Shown here one piece after another: positions 8,362-16,426 of a stretch of 64,000 nucleotides of DNA. Origin of the DNA: Mesobacillus subterraneus (GTDB lineage: Bacteria > Bacillota > Bacilli > Bacillales > Cytobacillaceae); contig NZ_RSFW01000012.1 in NCBI RefSeq assembly GCF_003937825.1, positions 122,019-186,018 on the forward strand. Reading direction: 5' to 3'. Under the pieces are notes generated by a model. It was not told where the DNA came from, made no database searches, and worked only from the letters and a program-made list of their open reading frames with translations. The translations under genes and the position numbers were made by a program. The stretch's first letter is position 1. Every line of letters starts with the position of its first letter.

Positions 8362-10050
8362 ATGACCGTGCAAATAAATTTTGATTCTTCCTGGCAGGAC
8401 GAAATGGCTGTGCGAATCGAGAATGACGGGCCCTGGGGAAACTGGGAGCTCTACAAACTTGCGATTGAAATAGAAAAACACACGATCATCCCCGAATTCG
8501 AAGGGCTTCAGGCCCCGGTCCATCTGCCTGAACTGACCCCATTGCCACACCAGCTGGAGGTGGCGAAACAAGTTGTCGAAAATATGAATGGGAAAGCGAT
8601 TCTTGCCGACGAAGTGGGTCTGGGCAAAACGATAGAAGCCGGGTTGATCCTTAAAGAATACATGATCAGGGGACTGGTCAAAAAGGTACTGATCCTTGTC
8701 CCTGCCTCCCTGGTGTCCCAGTGGGCAATGGAGTTGAACACAAAGTTCCATATCCCTGCAATCGCCCAGAAGAAGAGCTATGTATGGGAACAGTGTGATG
8801 TTGTCGTTTCTTCCATTGATACAGCAAAGCGCGCTCCCCACCGGGATATCATCAATAATTTAAATTATGACCTTATCATCATTGATGAAGCTCATAAGCT
8901 GAAAAATAACAAAACAAAAAACTATGAATTTGTCCAAAATCTTAAAAAGAGATTTTGCCTGCTGCTGACGGCCACGCCTATCCAAAACAGGATTGAAGAA
9001 ATCTTCAATCTTGTCTCTTTATTGAAGCCCGGCCACCTGGGAAGCGAGTCAGCATTTTTCGATAAATACAAAAAAGACTCCAGGTCCGTAAATGATGATG
9101 AACATCTGAGAGAACTAGTCAATAAAGTGATGATCCGCAACAGGCGTTCTGACACAGGGATTGAGTGGACAAAACGGCAGGTAGAAACCCTTCCAATCGA
9201 GTTTTCAAAAGAAGAACGTGCCTTGTATGATTCCATCCAGGCTTTAAGAAGCTCAGAAAGCGGGCTTGCTTCAAGCCAATTCTCGTTGATGACTCTGCAG
9301 CGTGAGGCGTGCAGCAGTCGGGAAGCAGTTTTCTATACGCTGAGAAATATGCTCCAGCGCCAGGAAAATCCATCAGTCGGCTTTCAAAATACCATCGCAC
9401 AGCTGATTAAGCGGGTGGAAGCTGTGACAAAAAACTCCAAAGCAGAGAAAGCACTTGAATTGATCAAGCAGATAAACGATAAAGTCATCATTTTCACCGA
9501 ATACAGAGCGACTCAATTGTATCTTCAATGGTTCCTGAAGCAAAACGGGATCACTTCTGTTCCGTTTCGCGGCGGGTTTAAACGCGGGAAAAAAGATTGG
9601 ATGAGAGAGCTTTTCCAAAAAAATGTCCAGGTGCTGATCGCCACCGAAGCTGGAGGCGAAGGAATCAACCTGCAGTTCTGCAGTCACATCATCAATTTTG
9701 ACCTGCCATGGAATCCGATGCGGCTTGAACAAAGAATTGGGCGGATCCATCGTCTAGGTCAGGAAAAAGATGTGAAGATCTATAATTTCGCCACAAAAGG
9801 TACGGTTGAAGAGCATGTATTGAAACTGCTATATGAAAAAATCAACCTGTTTGAAAAAGTGATCGGTGAACTCGATGATATCCTGACAAAATTGGAATTC
9901 GGTAATATTGAAGATCATCTCGTCGATATTTTCGGAAAGTCTTCATCGGAGGGTGAAATGAAGATCAAAATGGAAAACCTTACCTCAATGATCCAATTCG
10001 CCGAAGAAATGAAGGAGGATAAACCACGTGCAGCAACAGGAAATCCATAA
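8362..10050 (+). CDS. yqhH: SNF2-family (RapA-like) helicase YqhH
   Basis: An ATP-dependent DNA translocase of 562 residues from the ATG at 8362, which follows GAGGTGG at 5-6 bases; an in-frame GTG at 8353 lies inside that Shine-Dalgarno. The N terminus is short. Motif I is DEVGLGKTIEAG (RapA-type, near 80-90), motif Ia LVPASLVSQW, motif II IDEAHKLKN, and motif III LLTATPIQN. The helicase C domain follows with ATEAGGEGINLQF, NFDLPWNPMRLEQR and GRIHRLGQ. RapA recycles RNA polymerase in enterobacteria, but the role in Bacillus is unknown. The stop overlaps yqhG by 23 bases, so the two proteins probably act together. Confidence 0.9.
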   Translation: MTVQINFDSSWQDEMAVRIENDGPWGNWELYKLAIEIEKHTIIPEFEGLQAPVHLPELTPLPHQLEVAKQVVENMNGKAILADEVGLGKTIEAGLILKEYMIRGLVKKVLILVPASLVSQWAMELNTKFHIPAIAQKKSYVWEQCDVVVSSIDTAKRAPHRDIINNLNYDLIIIDEAHKLKNNKTKNYEFVQNLKKRFCLLLTATPIQNRIEEIFNLVSLLKPGHLGSESAFFDKYKKDSRSVNDDEHLRELVNKVMIRNRRSDTGIEWTKRQVETLPIEFSKEERALYDSIQALRSSESGLASSQFSLMTLQREACSSREAVFYTLRNMLQRQENPSVGFQNTIAQLIKRVEAVTKNSKAEKALELIKQINDKVIIFTEYRATQLYLQWFLKQNGITSVPFRGGFKRGKKDWMRELFQKNVQVLIATEAGGEGINLQFCSHIINFDLPWNPMRLEQRIGRIHRLGQEKDVKIYNFATKGTVEEHVLKLLYEKINLFEKVIGELDDILTKLEFGNIEDHLVDIFGKSSSEGEMKIKMENLTSMIQFAEEMKEDKPRAATGNP

Positions 10051-10816
10051 TTTTCTCGAACGGTATTTTACAGCCAATAATTGTGATGTCATTGAGAACA
10101 ACAAAGGATATATGACGGTTCAACTGACAGTTGAGCTGGACAAAGAGCTGATGAACCGGCCGTTTTACTGGCATTATCTCGAGAAGACGGGCGGCGTCCC
10201 TAATCCAATGAAGCTGACCTTCATTACGAATAAACAGCAAGCTCCTGACAATGTAAAAGGAGAGGTCATCCATTTTGGGTCACCAAGGCTGCATCAGATC
10301 TTTCAATCAACGAAGAACCTGGCTGGGTTTATCCGGTTATATGAAAATAATCAATTCAGGACACAAACTCCCCTGATTCCATGGATTGGACTGAATATAA
10401 AAATATCTTATCAATGTGACCGGAAGCGTGATGTGTTCCAGTCAATTGGCCTTCAGCTGATCAACGGAAGGATGGTAGAGGATTTCCACGATAAACTGTT
10501 GAGGCTTCCATTGAAATCGAACATCCCGGATTATGCCTATACCCTCTCGCCCTTGATAAAACCAAAAAGCGGTGTGAACAGGATTCAGTCATTTCTGACA
10601 GCGGGGATTGAACAGGAAGACCAGGCGTGGGCTGAAGAGGCTAGAAAACGCTGGAAGAAGGACCTTGACTTGCTTCATCACTTCTATGAGGACGAAGAGG
10701 AGAAGTCTGAAAGCTTCGAGACCGAAAAAAAAGCGTTACAGGAACAATACGAGCCAAAAATAAATATTACCATTATTAACGGCGGGGTTTTCTACCTTAC
10801 CGAAGGTGCATTATAA
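10028..10816 (+). CDS. yqhG: YqhG family protein
   Basis: Unknown function, 262 residues, conserved as the downstream partner of yqhH in Bacillus. The GTG at 10028 follows GAAGGAGGA at nine bases and lies inside the end of yqhH, indicating translational coupling. The N-terminal half looks like a compact alpha/beta domain; the part around 200-245 is a charged helix rich in Glu, Lys and Trp (EQEDQAWAEEARKRWKKDL), likely a coiled coil. There is no signal peptide, membrane segment or catalytic motif, so a cytoplasmic cofactor of the YqhH translocase is a reasonable inference. Confidence 0.85.
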   Translation: MQQQEIHNFLERYFTANNCDVIENNKGYMTVQLTVELDKELMNRPFYWHYLEKTGGVPNPMKLTFITNKQQAPDNVKGEVIHFGSPRLHQIFQSTKNLAGFIRLYENNQFRTQTPLIPWIGLNIKISYQCDRKRDVFQSIGLQLINGRMVEDFHDKLLRLPLKSNIPDYAYTLSPLIKPKSGVNRIQSFLTAGIEQEDQAWAEEARKRWKKDLDLLHHFYEDEEEKSESFETEKKALQEQYEPKINITIINGGVFYLTEGAL

Positions 10817-10824
10817 CAGCACAA

Positions 10825-10854
10825 AAGCCCGGCATAGCACAGCCGGGCTTCTTT
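10825..10854. terminator. Bidirectional terminator between yqhG and yqzE
   Basis: AAGCCCGG and CCGGGCTT enclose a 10-base loop. The genes on either side converge, and the hairpin can serve both. Confidence 0.8.
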
Positions 10855-10857
10855 CAT

Positions 10858-11037
10858 TCACTTTTTCCTTTTCAAACTGGACATCAGCATGAAGGGAAGG
10901 ATTCCGAACCACTTGAACAAAAAAGTGGCTTCCGCTTCTTTTTTTGCCTGTTTAATCTTACGGCGTTCCTCTTTTGGCTGATCGATATATTTCACAACAG
11001 TCTGGGTCAGGTATTTTACATAGTCATTCGTTTTCAT
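10858..11037 (-). CDS. yqzE: YqzE family protein
   Basis: A 59-residue basic protein starting MKTNDYVKYL, with a hydrophobic C-terminal stretch (FLFKWFGILPFMLM) followed by a Lys/Arg tail, so probably membrane-attached. In B. subtilis yqzE lies just after the comG operon in the same place and is of unknown function. I chose the ATG at 11037, after GAAGGAAGGTG, over an upstream GTG-type extension because the family begins with this sequence. It is downstream of aroK on the same strand. Confidence 0.82.
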   Translation of the reverse strand: MKTNDYVKYLTQTVVKYIDQPKEERRKIKQAKKEAEATFLFKWFGILPFMLMSSLKRKK

Positions 11038-11081
11038 GGCCACACCTTCCTTCACTCGTTATCCAGTATAACCATGTCTTA

Positions 11082-11579
11082 TCATTTCATACGGTGGAGG
11101 ATTTCTTCAGTGATGGCACCAATCGATTTGCCTGTCGTATCGATTTCAAGATCCGATATATCACGATAGAGTAGAAGCCTGCTGTTATATAAGGATTCAG
11201 CTGCCTTTCGTTTTTCCTGCCGCAATAAAGGCCGTGTATCGTCACCCTCCAGCCTTTGTAAAATCTCATCTAAGCCCGCATACAGGAACACGACGGTTCC
11301 CTTGTCCCTGAGGCATTTACGGTTAGCATCAGCCATAATGATCCCGCCACCTGTAGCGACCACTGCATCTTTATCGGGCATGCTTTGTAAGACCTCTGAC
11401 TCTATTATGCGGAATGCTTCCTCACCATCCATTGCGAATATCTCGTTTATCGCCTTACCCCTGGTTTTTACGACTTCCTCATCTGTGTCATAAACAGGCA
11501 CGGATAATCTTTTACCAAGTTCCTGTGAAACCGTTGATTTCCCCGACCCCATAAATCCAATCAAGTAAATGGCTTCCAT
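11082..11579 (-). CDS. aroK: Shikimate kinase AroK
   Basis: Phosphorylates shikimate at O3 in the chorismate pathway. The protein is 165 residues, normal for the family. The P-loop GSGKST is at 11-16, the shikimate-binding DTDEEV stretch at 31-36, the GGG motif at 77-79, and the LID arginine at R116 in DDTRPLL. The ATG at 11579 follows an AGGGGA. It lies a few bases after comGG and could be transcribed by read-through from the competence operon or from its own promoter; no clear promoter is visible in the 15-base gap. Confidence 0.95.
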   Translation of the reverse strand: MEAIYLIGFMGSGKSTVSQELGKRLSVPVYDTDEEVVKTRGKAINEIFAMDGEEAFRIIESEVLQSMPDKDAVVATGGGIIMADANRKCLRDKGTVVFLYAGLDEILQRLEGDDTRPLLRQEKRKAAESLYNSRLLLYRDISDLEIDTTGKSIGAITEEILHRMK

Positions 11580-11594
11580 CTTCTTAATCCCCTG

Positions 11595-11972
11595 TCATTT
11601 CTTTTCTACCCATTTTACCATTGCCCGCTTTTCCTTGTCATATCGAGCCATTCCAATGGTCTTCTCGCCACTGTCCAAATTTAGAGTGAATGTTACTTCG
11701 TCAAGAGTTGCTGAAATGCTCTTTTTTTGATAGGAGATTGTTCCATCGGTGTAAGTGAATGTGCCAGCAAGGGGAAGGGTGTCCTCCCGTAACAGGGATT
11801 CTGCCTGTTTTACACCACAAAGCAAGTAATACTCTTGCACACGAATCGTGTTCGTTTCCCTGGCAAATCTTTTCTCTCCAATATATTGCTCTGTCAAAAT
11901 CAGCAAAAACACTGACATCAACAGCAAAAAAATCATCGTCAATGGATAGATAAATCCTTTTTCAGTTATAAT
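11595..11972 (-). CDS. comGG: Competence pseudopilus minor component ComGG
   Basis: A minor pilin-like protein needed for the DNA-uptake pseudopilus. The frame reads TEKGFIYPLTMIFLLL, a prepilin-like hydrophobic N terminus, then a soluble domain of about 95 residues. The frame has no ATG, GTG or TTG before the GFIYP segment. The best start is ATT at 11970-11972, six bases after AGGGAG, giving 125 residues against about 124 in B. subtilis; a TTG at 11942 would give 115 residues and lose the start of the hydrophobic segment. The ATT start overlaps the comGF stop, so translation would be coupled. Last gene of comG. Confidence 0.82.
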   Translation of the reverse strand: MITEKGFIYPLTMIFLLLMSVFLLILTEQYIGEKRFARETNTIRVQEYYLLCGVKQAESLLREDTLPLAGTFTYTDGTISYQKKSISATLDEVTFTLNLDSGEKTIGMARYDKEKRAMVKWVEKK

Positions 11973-12439
11973 TCCGCACTCCCTGTCTGATAAAATTGAT
12001 GAACCCTTACAGACCTTGTCTTCCCATTCAAATCAACAGCCGTGATCTCCACACCATCAATGATATTCTGAAAACTGCAGGTTAAAATACTTTGTACAAG
12101 GATTTCATGCCCCTGATAATTGACCCGCCTCCGAATGCCTGAACCGTATTTTTCATAAAGAACGGTTTGTCCATTAACCGTAAGGAGCAATTTATCAGGT
12201 TGGACCATAATCTGTTCAGCTGTACGAATCTCTTTTTTCACCTGGCTGCTGAAGACTTCCCATTCCATTTGGCGGATTCCTAATTCGGCGGCAGAATTAT
12301 TTAGCAACAAGCTGAAACCTATTGGCAGCATGGACACGATAATCATGAAAAACGCCAAGGATATAACCATCTCCAGCATTGTAAATCCTCGTTCATTCCG
12401 TGTTTGCACATCTTTTGGCTTGTAAATGACCATTTTCAT
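11966..12439 (-). CDS. comGF: Competence pseudopilus protein ComGF
   Basis: A minor pseudopilin of the competence machinery. It carries a type IV-like N terminus, RGFTMLEMVISLAFFMIIV, with the processing glycine before FTMLE, and a soluble domain of about 110 residues. I place the start at the ATG at 12439, 12 bases after GGGAGG; a GTG at 12448 is also possible. Either way the gene begins inside comGE, as expected for this tightly packed operon. It is processed by the ComC prepilin peptidase in related organisms. Confidence 0.85.
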   Translation of the reverse strand: MKMVIYKPKDVQTRNERGFTMLEMVISLAFFMIIVSMLPIGFSLLLNNSAAELGIRQMEWEVFSSQVKKEIRTAEQIMVQPDKLLLTVNGQTVLYEKYGSGIRRRVNYQGHEILVQSILTCSFQNIIDGVEITAVDLNGKTRSVRVHQFYQTGSAEL

Positions 12440-12731
12440 ACTGGACACAAACCTCCCGGGATGATTCTCCATCTTCATTGGATTTTGATATAACGATTTG
12501 ATATACGGTGCCATTTAGGTATACATCACCCTTGCCTGTAGCCACACCCGTGATTTTCAGGTGCATCAGTTCATCAAATAAAATATGGCTGGCTTCGGAT
12601 ACCTTCCTTGTCTGCGCCATCTGGTCTTTGACATGAATGGCAAGTGGAAGCAAGATAGACACCGCCATTACAAAGGCCGCAAGCGAAAGGATCATTTCAG
12701 CAAGAAAGTATCCATCATTCTTCCGTAACAT
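12393..12731 (-). CDS. comGE: Competence pseudopilus protein ComGE
   Basis: Minor pseudopilin of 112 residues. The N terminus MLRKNDGYFLAEMILSLAAF has the conserved Glu five residues after the cleavage site (GYFLAE) and a hydrophobic helix to about residue 33. The sequence then becomes polar. The ATG at 12731 lies about nine bases after GGAAGG and inside the end of comGD, again a coupled arrangement. Confidence 0.87.
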   Translation of the reverse strand: MLRKNDGYFLAEMILSLAAFVMAVSILLPLAIHVKDQMAQTRKVSEASHILFDELMHLKITGVATGKGDVYLNGTVYQIVISKSNEDGESSREVCVQYENGHLQAKRCANTE

Positions 12732-13155
12732 AAAAACGGCCCTTCCCAATCAAAATCATCATCTTATACGTGCGGCTGCCGACTTTTACAAGTATGGACC
12801 CAAAACTGTCGGTGTTGCCATCCGGCATGTAATGGAACAATAGATTCATTGTGCCCTTCCTCACTTCAATCCCTTTTGGGAACGATCTCTTAATCAAATG
12901 CGGCGCTTTATAGTCCCCTCCTCGGATATAATAATAGTTTTCTTCCGGCACGATATGGACAGTGATTTGCTCCTGATGGGATATCGCATATTGCTGGCCA
13001 TAAAGGAGATCGGTCTCAAATTGTGAAAAAAAGAGCTGCTTTTGGAGATTTTCATCGTGAGGAGAAAAAAGGAATGCAGAGGTTAGAGAAAGCATCAAGA
13101 AGGCAGAAAGGACGATGAGCATTTCAACCATCGTAAAGCCCGCTGAATGGTTCAT
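12715..13155 (-). CDS. comGD: Competence pseudopilus protein ComGD
   Basis: A pseudopilin of 146 residues with the classic prepilin signal AGFTMVEMLIVLSAFLML at 5-22. The processing site lies between G6 and F7, with the conserved E11. The remainder is a beta-rich pilin head. In B. subtilis ComGD is membrane-anchored until ComC cleaves it and then joins the pseudopilus. The ATG at 13155 is two bases from the comGC stop. Its 3' end overlaps comGE by 17 bases. Confidence 0.92.
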   Translation of the reverse strand: MNHSAGFTMVEMLIVLSAFLMLSLTSAFLFSPHDENLQKQLFFSQFETDLLYGQQYAISHQEQITVHIVPEENYYYIRGGDYKAPHLIKRSFPKGIEVRKGTMNLLFHYMPDGNTDSFGSILVKVGSRTYKMMILIGKGRFYVTEE

Positions 13156-13157
13156 CG

Positions 13158-13472
13158 TTAATTTCCAGTCTCTGAAACTGTGACTGCACCTTTGATATCG
13201 ATTGATAAAACTCTGCCGTCAGGACATTTTCCATCTGAACTTTTTAGATAACCTGCTCCCTTAAGATCTGCCAATGAAGTAGGAGGTGTTTCTTTATCCA
13301 TCTTGTATGCCTGAACCTGGGCCTCGACAAGCTTTACATATGCCTCGCATCCCTTTGAATTGATATTAGAGCTGTGTGAAGATATATTCGGCACCGTGAT
13401 AATCAGCAACACTGAAATGACCAATAACACGATCATCATCTCGATTAACGTAAATCCTTTTTGATTTTTCAT
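13158..13472 (-). CDS. comGC: Major competence pseudopilin ComGC
   Basis: The main subunit of the DNA-uptake pseudopilus, 104 residues. The prepilin motif KGFTLIEMMIVLLVIS is at 5-20 with the cleavage site after G6 and the conserved E11. Two cysteines, C42 and C83, should form the intramolecular disulfide that in B. subtilis is made by BdbDC and is needed for stability. The ATG at 13472 follows AAAGGAG. Length and spacing match the family closely, so the protein is intact. Confidence 0.95.
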   Translation of the reverse strand: MKNQKGFTLIEMMIVLLVISVLLIITVPNISSHSSNINSKGCEAYVKLVEAQVQAYKMDKETPPTSLADLKGAGYLKSSDGKCPDGRVLSIDIKGAVTVSETGN

Positions 13473-13492
13473 TGAAAAATCTCCTTTCGTTG

Positions 13493-14524
13493 TTAAATTC
13501 CTTTCATCATCTGGAACATCGGGAGCAGGATGGCAAGATACAATGAAACAACCAGAAGCCCGATAAAACTGTATAAAACAGGCTGGACTGTCTTCAATAA
13601 TTTTTCGGTTTTCTCTTCAAGCTCTTTCAAACAATACCGGCTGTAAAAATAAAGTTCCTGATCAAGCTTCCCGTTCTTTTGTCCATGACTGATGATTCTC
13701 GTCAGTTCTTCTTCAAAAAACGGGTATCCTTCCACCACCCTGTCAAAATCCATCCCCGCTGCAAGCTTAAAAATCATGTCCGAGCCAAGTTCCCTTGAAA
13801 AAGGGTCATGCCGGTTATGTTCGAATACTTTCAATGCATCAAGCACTGAAAGTCCTCCGGAAAATAAATAGCTTAGCTGTATCGAAAAATAATGGGAGTG
13901 AAGGAGCTTGAACAGCTTGCCTGCAAAAGGCAGTTTCACCAGCTTCTTTTTTTGCTCAAGTTGGGGCAGGTTCCTGAATCGGAACATGTAATCGAGGAAT
14001 AGTAAACTCACTAAGCCAAGCAGGAAGTAGAGCAGGAATGGAAAAATGAGCGATGCTGCATGGATCGTTTGCATGAAGAAGGTGGGTGCAAGGTTCATGT
14101 CAGTAAAAAGTGAGGTGAACTTCGGAAGCAGAATCTTGTTGACGAAGAAAAATAAGATAAAGGTAAGCAGCATCAGGAAAATTGGATAGGATGCAATTTT
14201 CCTCAGTCTCTGGTAATCCGCTTCCCTCTTCAGGACCATTTCGCTTCCCTCGGAAACAGCATGGGCGAGTCCGCCATGCTGTTCGGCAAAATAAACATAA
14301 CTCACCAGATCTTTGTTGAATCTGAGTTCGGCAAGGATTTTATAAAGAGGAAATCCTTCCCGAAGGCTTTCAAGGCTGCGCCGGATATCTTGTTTCCTTT
14401 TCTTATCAAGATAAAAAGTCATTGATTCAATCGCTTCAGCCAAAGAATATCCGCGGGTCAATAATTCCCCGGTCCTTTTCAGGAATCGTGCCTGTTCGGC
14501 GACAGGCCACCTACTTTCCATCAT
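13493..14524 (-). CDS. comGB: Competence type II secretion-like membrane protein ComGB
   Basis: The polytopic platform protein (GspF/PilC family) for the pseudopilus, 343 residues from the ATG at 14524 that follows GAGGTGGG at six bases. Two GspF domains are visible: the first around 15-135, ending with a membrane segment (FLMLLTFILFFFVNKILL), the second around 205-325 with QLSYLFSGGLSVLDALK and a final membrane helix. A middle membrane segment (FPFLLYFLLGLVSLLFL) separates them. The start overlaps comGA by 14 bases. It recruits the ATPase ComGA and supports pilin assembly. Confidence 0.93.
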   Translation of the reverse strand: MMESRWPVAEQARFLKRTGELLTRGYSLAEAIESMTFYLDKKRKQDIRRSLESLREGFPLYKILAELRFNKDLVSYVYFAEQHGGLAHAVSEGSEMVLKREADYQRLRKIASYPIFLMLLTFILFFFVNKILLPKFTSLFTDMNLAPTFFMQTIHAASLIFPFLLYFLLGLVSLLFLDYMFRFRNLPQLEQKKKLVKLPFAGKLFKLLHSHYFSIQLSYLFSGGLSVLDALKVFEHNRHDPFSRELGSDMIFKLAAGMDFDRVVEGYPFFEEELTRIISHGQKNGKLDQELYFYSRYCLKELEEKTEKLLKTVQPVLYSFIGLLVVSLYLAILLPMFQMMKGI

Positions 14525-15581
14525 TGAGGACCCACCTCTGATATTCAGATTCCTTGATGTATCCAAGTGCAATCCCTTTTTTTATTGCATCTTTAAGCGT
14601 CTTATAATGATAGCTTTGACTTTCCCCCCTTGCTTCCTTCAACACGGAGGAAAGGTCTTTTCCAGTAAGAATTTCAAACACATTTCCCCGTTTGCCGCTG
14701 CCAGAAGAATAGCAAAATGGCGAGCAGGCTCCTTCGCAATAAGGACAATTCAATTCAACCAGCCTCTGGGCTGTTACGGCAATGAGCGTCTGTTCGATTT
14801 CCAGCCAATTGATCCCGAATTCAATCAGTCTGTAAATCGCTCCCCTCGCATCCCTTGTATGCATCGTCGTAAGCACAAGATGTCCTGTCAGAGCTGCCCT
14901 TATGGCGGTCTCCGCTGTTTCCTTATCCCTGATTTCCCCTACCATGATAATATCCGGATCATGCCTGAGAATGGCCTTCAAACCTGCTGAGTAAGAGATT
15001 CCGGCCCGTTCATTGACCTGTACCTGCAGCACAGCATCGCTCGGTTTTTCGATTGGATCTTCAAGGGTAATGACATTCCGGTTGACCATTTCGGAGGTTT
15101 CCGAGAGCATGGAATATAGGGTGGTCGTCTTGCCGCTGCCTGTCGGACCTGTAAAAATGATTAATCCATGCGCATGCTTTAAAAGGGAGATCAGTTTTTT
15201 AGATGTGGAGGGAAATAAGGAAATCTGATAAGAAGGAATCTTGCTTTGTTCGGGTAGGAGACGTATGACCATGCTTTCACTTTGGTATGAAGGAAGTGTA
15301 GAGATCCTCAAGCCAATTTTCATTCTGTCATATTCATAGGTGAAGGCACCGCTCTGCGGCCTTCTTTTTTCTCCAATATCCATTGAGGCCGTAAACTTAA
15401 AGTGAGAAATAAGCCGTTCACAATCTGCCTGTTCCAGTGTATATCGGGGGATGAGCTGGTTTCCAAGTCTGAATTTTATGAGTGTGTCTTTTTCGCGCGG
15501 AATGATATGGACATCAGACGCGGCGCTTTGTAAAGCGTCTTTCAATACACGATCTGCCAGTTGTTCAATTGATTTTACAAT
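14511..15581 (-). CDS. comGA: Competence pilus assembly ATPase ComGA
   Basis: A GspE/PilB-type secretion ATPase of 356 residues that powers pseudopilus assembly at the membrane. Walker A is FTGPTGSGKTTTLY, the Asp box ITLEDPIE, Walker B IMVGEIRD, and the His box GHLVLTTMHTRDA. The sequence LNCPYCEGACSPFC contains four cysteines of the type that bind zinc in this family. Alignment with B. subtilis ComGA (MDSIEK) puts the start just before VKSIEQ; the only plausible codon there is ATT at 15579-15581, nine bases after AAAGGTGG. A TTG at 15608 has no ribosome site. I see no convincing pair of ComK boxes upstream. Confidence 0.9.
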   Translation of the reverse strand: MVKSIEQLADRVLKDALQSAASDVHIIPREKDTLIKFRLGNQLIPRYTLEQADCERLISHFKFTASMDIGEKRRPQSGAFTYEYDRMKIGLRISTLPSYQSESMVIRLLPEQSKIPSYQISLFPSTSKKLISLLKHAHGLIIFTGPTGSGKTTTLYSMLSETSEMVNRNVITLEDPIEKPSDAVLQVQVNERAGISYSAGLKAILRHDPDIIMVGEIRDKETAETAIRAALTGHLVLTTMHTRDARGAIYRLIEFGINWLEIEQTLIAVTAQRLVELNCPYCEGACSPFCYSSGSGKRGNVFEILTGKDLSSVLKEARGESQSYHYKTLKDAIKKGIALGYIKESEYQRWVLNDGK

Positions 15582-15611
15582 AGGGATGCACCACCTTTTT
15601 ATTTTCAAGAC

Positions 15612-15656
15612 TTACTTTCTCAAAAAAAGCCTTGTTAAAGAAAGAAAATTCGCCAT
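15612..15656 (-). CDS. Possible 14-codon leader peptide upstream of comGA
   Basis: An ATG preceded by GGAGGAGG opens a 14-codon frame (MANFLSLTRLFLRK) that stops 30 bases before the proposed comGA start and is in frame with it. Spacing from the Shine-Dalgarno is short, so initiation may be weak. It could be a translated leader that tunes ribosome access to comGA, or a chance frame. Confidence 0.3.
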   Translation of the reverse strand: MANFLSLTRLFLRK

Positions 15657-15753
15657 CCTCCTCCAGTTTCCTGCGGAATTTTTGTTTTAAATGTGTATAA
15701 AAAGTGACAATTCTAATCATAATAACTACCGTAACGTCAGCCAGTAATTTTTT

Positions 15754-15825
15754 TGGGCTATAGCCAAGCGGTAAGGCAACGGACTTTGACTCCGTCATGC
15801 GTTGGTTCGAATCCAGCTAGCCCAG
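15754..15825 (+). tRNA. trnQ: tRNA-Gln (anticodon TTG)
   Basis: A complete 72-nt cloverleaf: acceptor TGGGCTA/TAGCCCA with discriminator G, D arm AGCCAAGCGGTAAGGC, anticodon arm ACGGA-CTTTGAC-TCCGT with TTG at 15786-15788, and T arm GTTGGTTCGAATCCAGC. The 3' CCA is not encoded. A single tRNA-Gln also lies near comGA in B. subtilis. Confidence 0.96.
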
Positions 15826-15844
15826 TAATAGAAGGAAAATCATA

Positions 15845-15877
15845 GAAAAACGGAAGCGCTCACACGCTTCCGTTTTT
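15845..15877. terminator. Terminator shared by tRNA-Gln and mgsR
   Basis: AAAACGGAAGCG and CGCTTCCGTTTT pair around CTCACA, with A and T runs on both sides, so it can stop transcription from either direction. Confidence 0.88.
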
Positions 15878-15879
15878 CG

Positions 15880-16233
15880 CTATTTTGCCATACCTTTTAA
15901 AGCGTCAGGGTTAAACCCAATTACCAGCTTCTTCCCATCCGTTAAGATTGGACGCCTTAAGAGCTTCGGTTCATTGATCATAAGTGTGACTACTTCTGAG
16001 AGCGGCAGCTCCCCGACATCCACCCCAAGGCTTTTAAATGTTTCTCCACGGGTTGCTAGCAGCTCATCGAGACCATCAGTGGTAAGTGTTAATATTTCCA
16101 TTAGTTCTTTTTTTGTTGGAGTATCCTTGAACAAATGACGTTCTTTGAATTTCACGCTGTTCGTAACGAGCCATTTTTTTGTTTTTCGGCATGATGTACA
16201 GCTTGGATATGAATAAAACGTCAATTCTTCCAT
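15880..16233 (-). CDS. mgsR: Spx/MgsR-family transcriptional regulator
   Basis: A 117-residue thioredoxin-fold protein of the ArsC/Spx family with the redox switch CTSC (C12 and C15) and the conserved RRPIL motif near 92-96. Position between tRNA-Gln and the yqg genes matches B. subtilis mgsR (yqgZ), which binds RNA polymerase and modulates a set of general-stress genes after disulfide formation. The ATG at 16233 follows AGGAGG. Possible promoter elements TTATAC-17-TATATA lie within the 11-bp tandem repeat upstream. Assignment to MgsR rather than another Spx paralogue rests on synteny. Confidence 0.82.
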   Translation of the reverse strand: MEELTFYSYPSCTSCRKTKKWLVTNSVKFKERHLFKDTPTKKELMEILTLTTDGLDELLATRGETFKSLGVDVGELPLSEVVTLMINEPKLLRRPILTDGKKLVIGFNPDALKGMAK

Positions 16234-16276
16234 CTTTGTTACCTCCTGGCAGACATTTAATATCTATATATCCATT

Positions 16277-16394
16277 GTATAACTTTTGTATAACTTTTGT
16301 ACAGTGTTTTGTCATCATTTCGCCATTTAGTTGTGAACATTTTCTAAACATATAGTGTAAACAGTGTAAACCTTATTTTCCTCTGTATTATAAT
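16277..16394. promoter_or_regulatory. Divergent promoter region of mgsR and the HTH regulator, with two sets of tandem repeats
   Basis: GTATAACTTTT is repeated head to tail at 16277-16298 in front of mgsR. AGTGTAAAC is repeated head to tail at 16354-16371, directly before a perfect TATAAT at 16389-16394 that should serve the plus-strand regulator; the spacing of 17 bases puts the second repeat on the -35. Such abutting repeats look like operator sites. No regulator can be named from the sequence. Confidence 0.5.
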
Positions 16395-16426
16395 GGAGGC
16401 AAATTAGTGGGCTGAGGTGAACTAAG

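Noticed and set aside
15657..15753. ComK boxes upstream of comGA
   Set aside because: AAAACAAAAATTC near here fits only half of AAAA-N5-TTTT, and I could not find a second box at the required distance.
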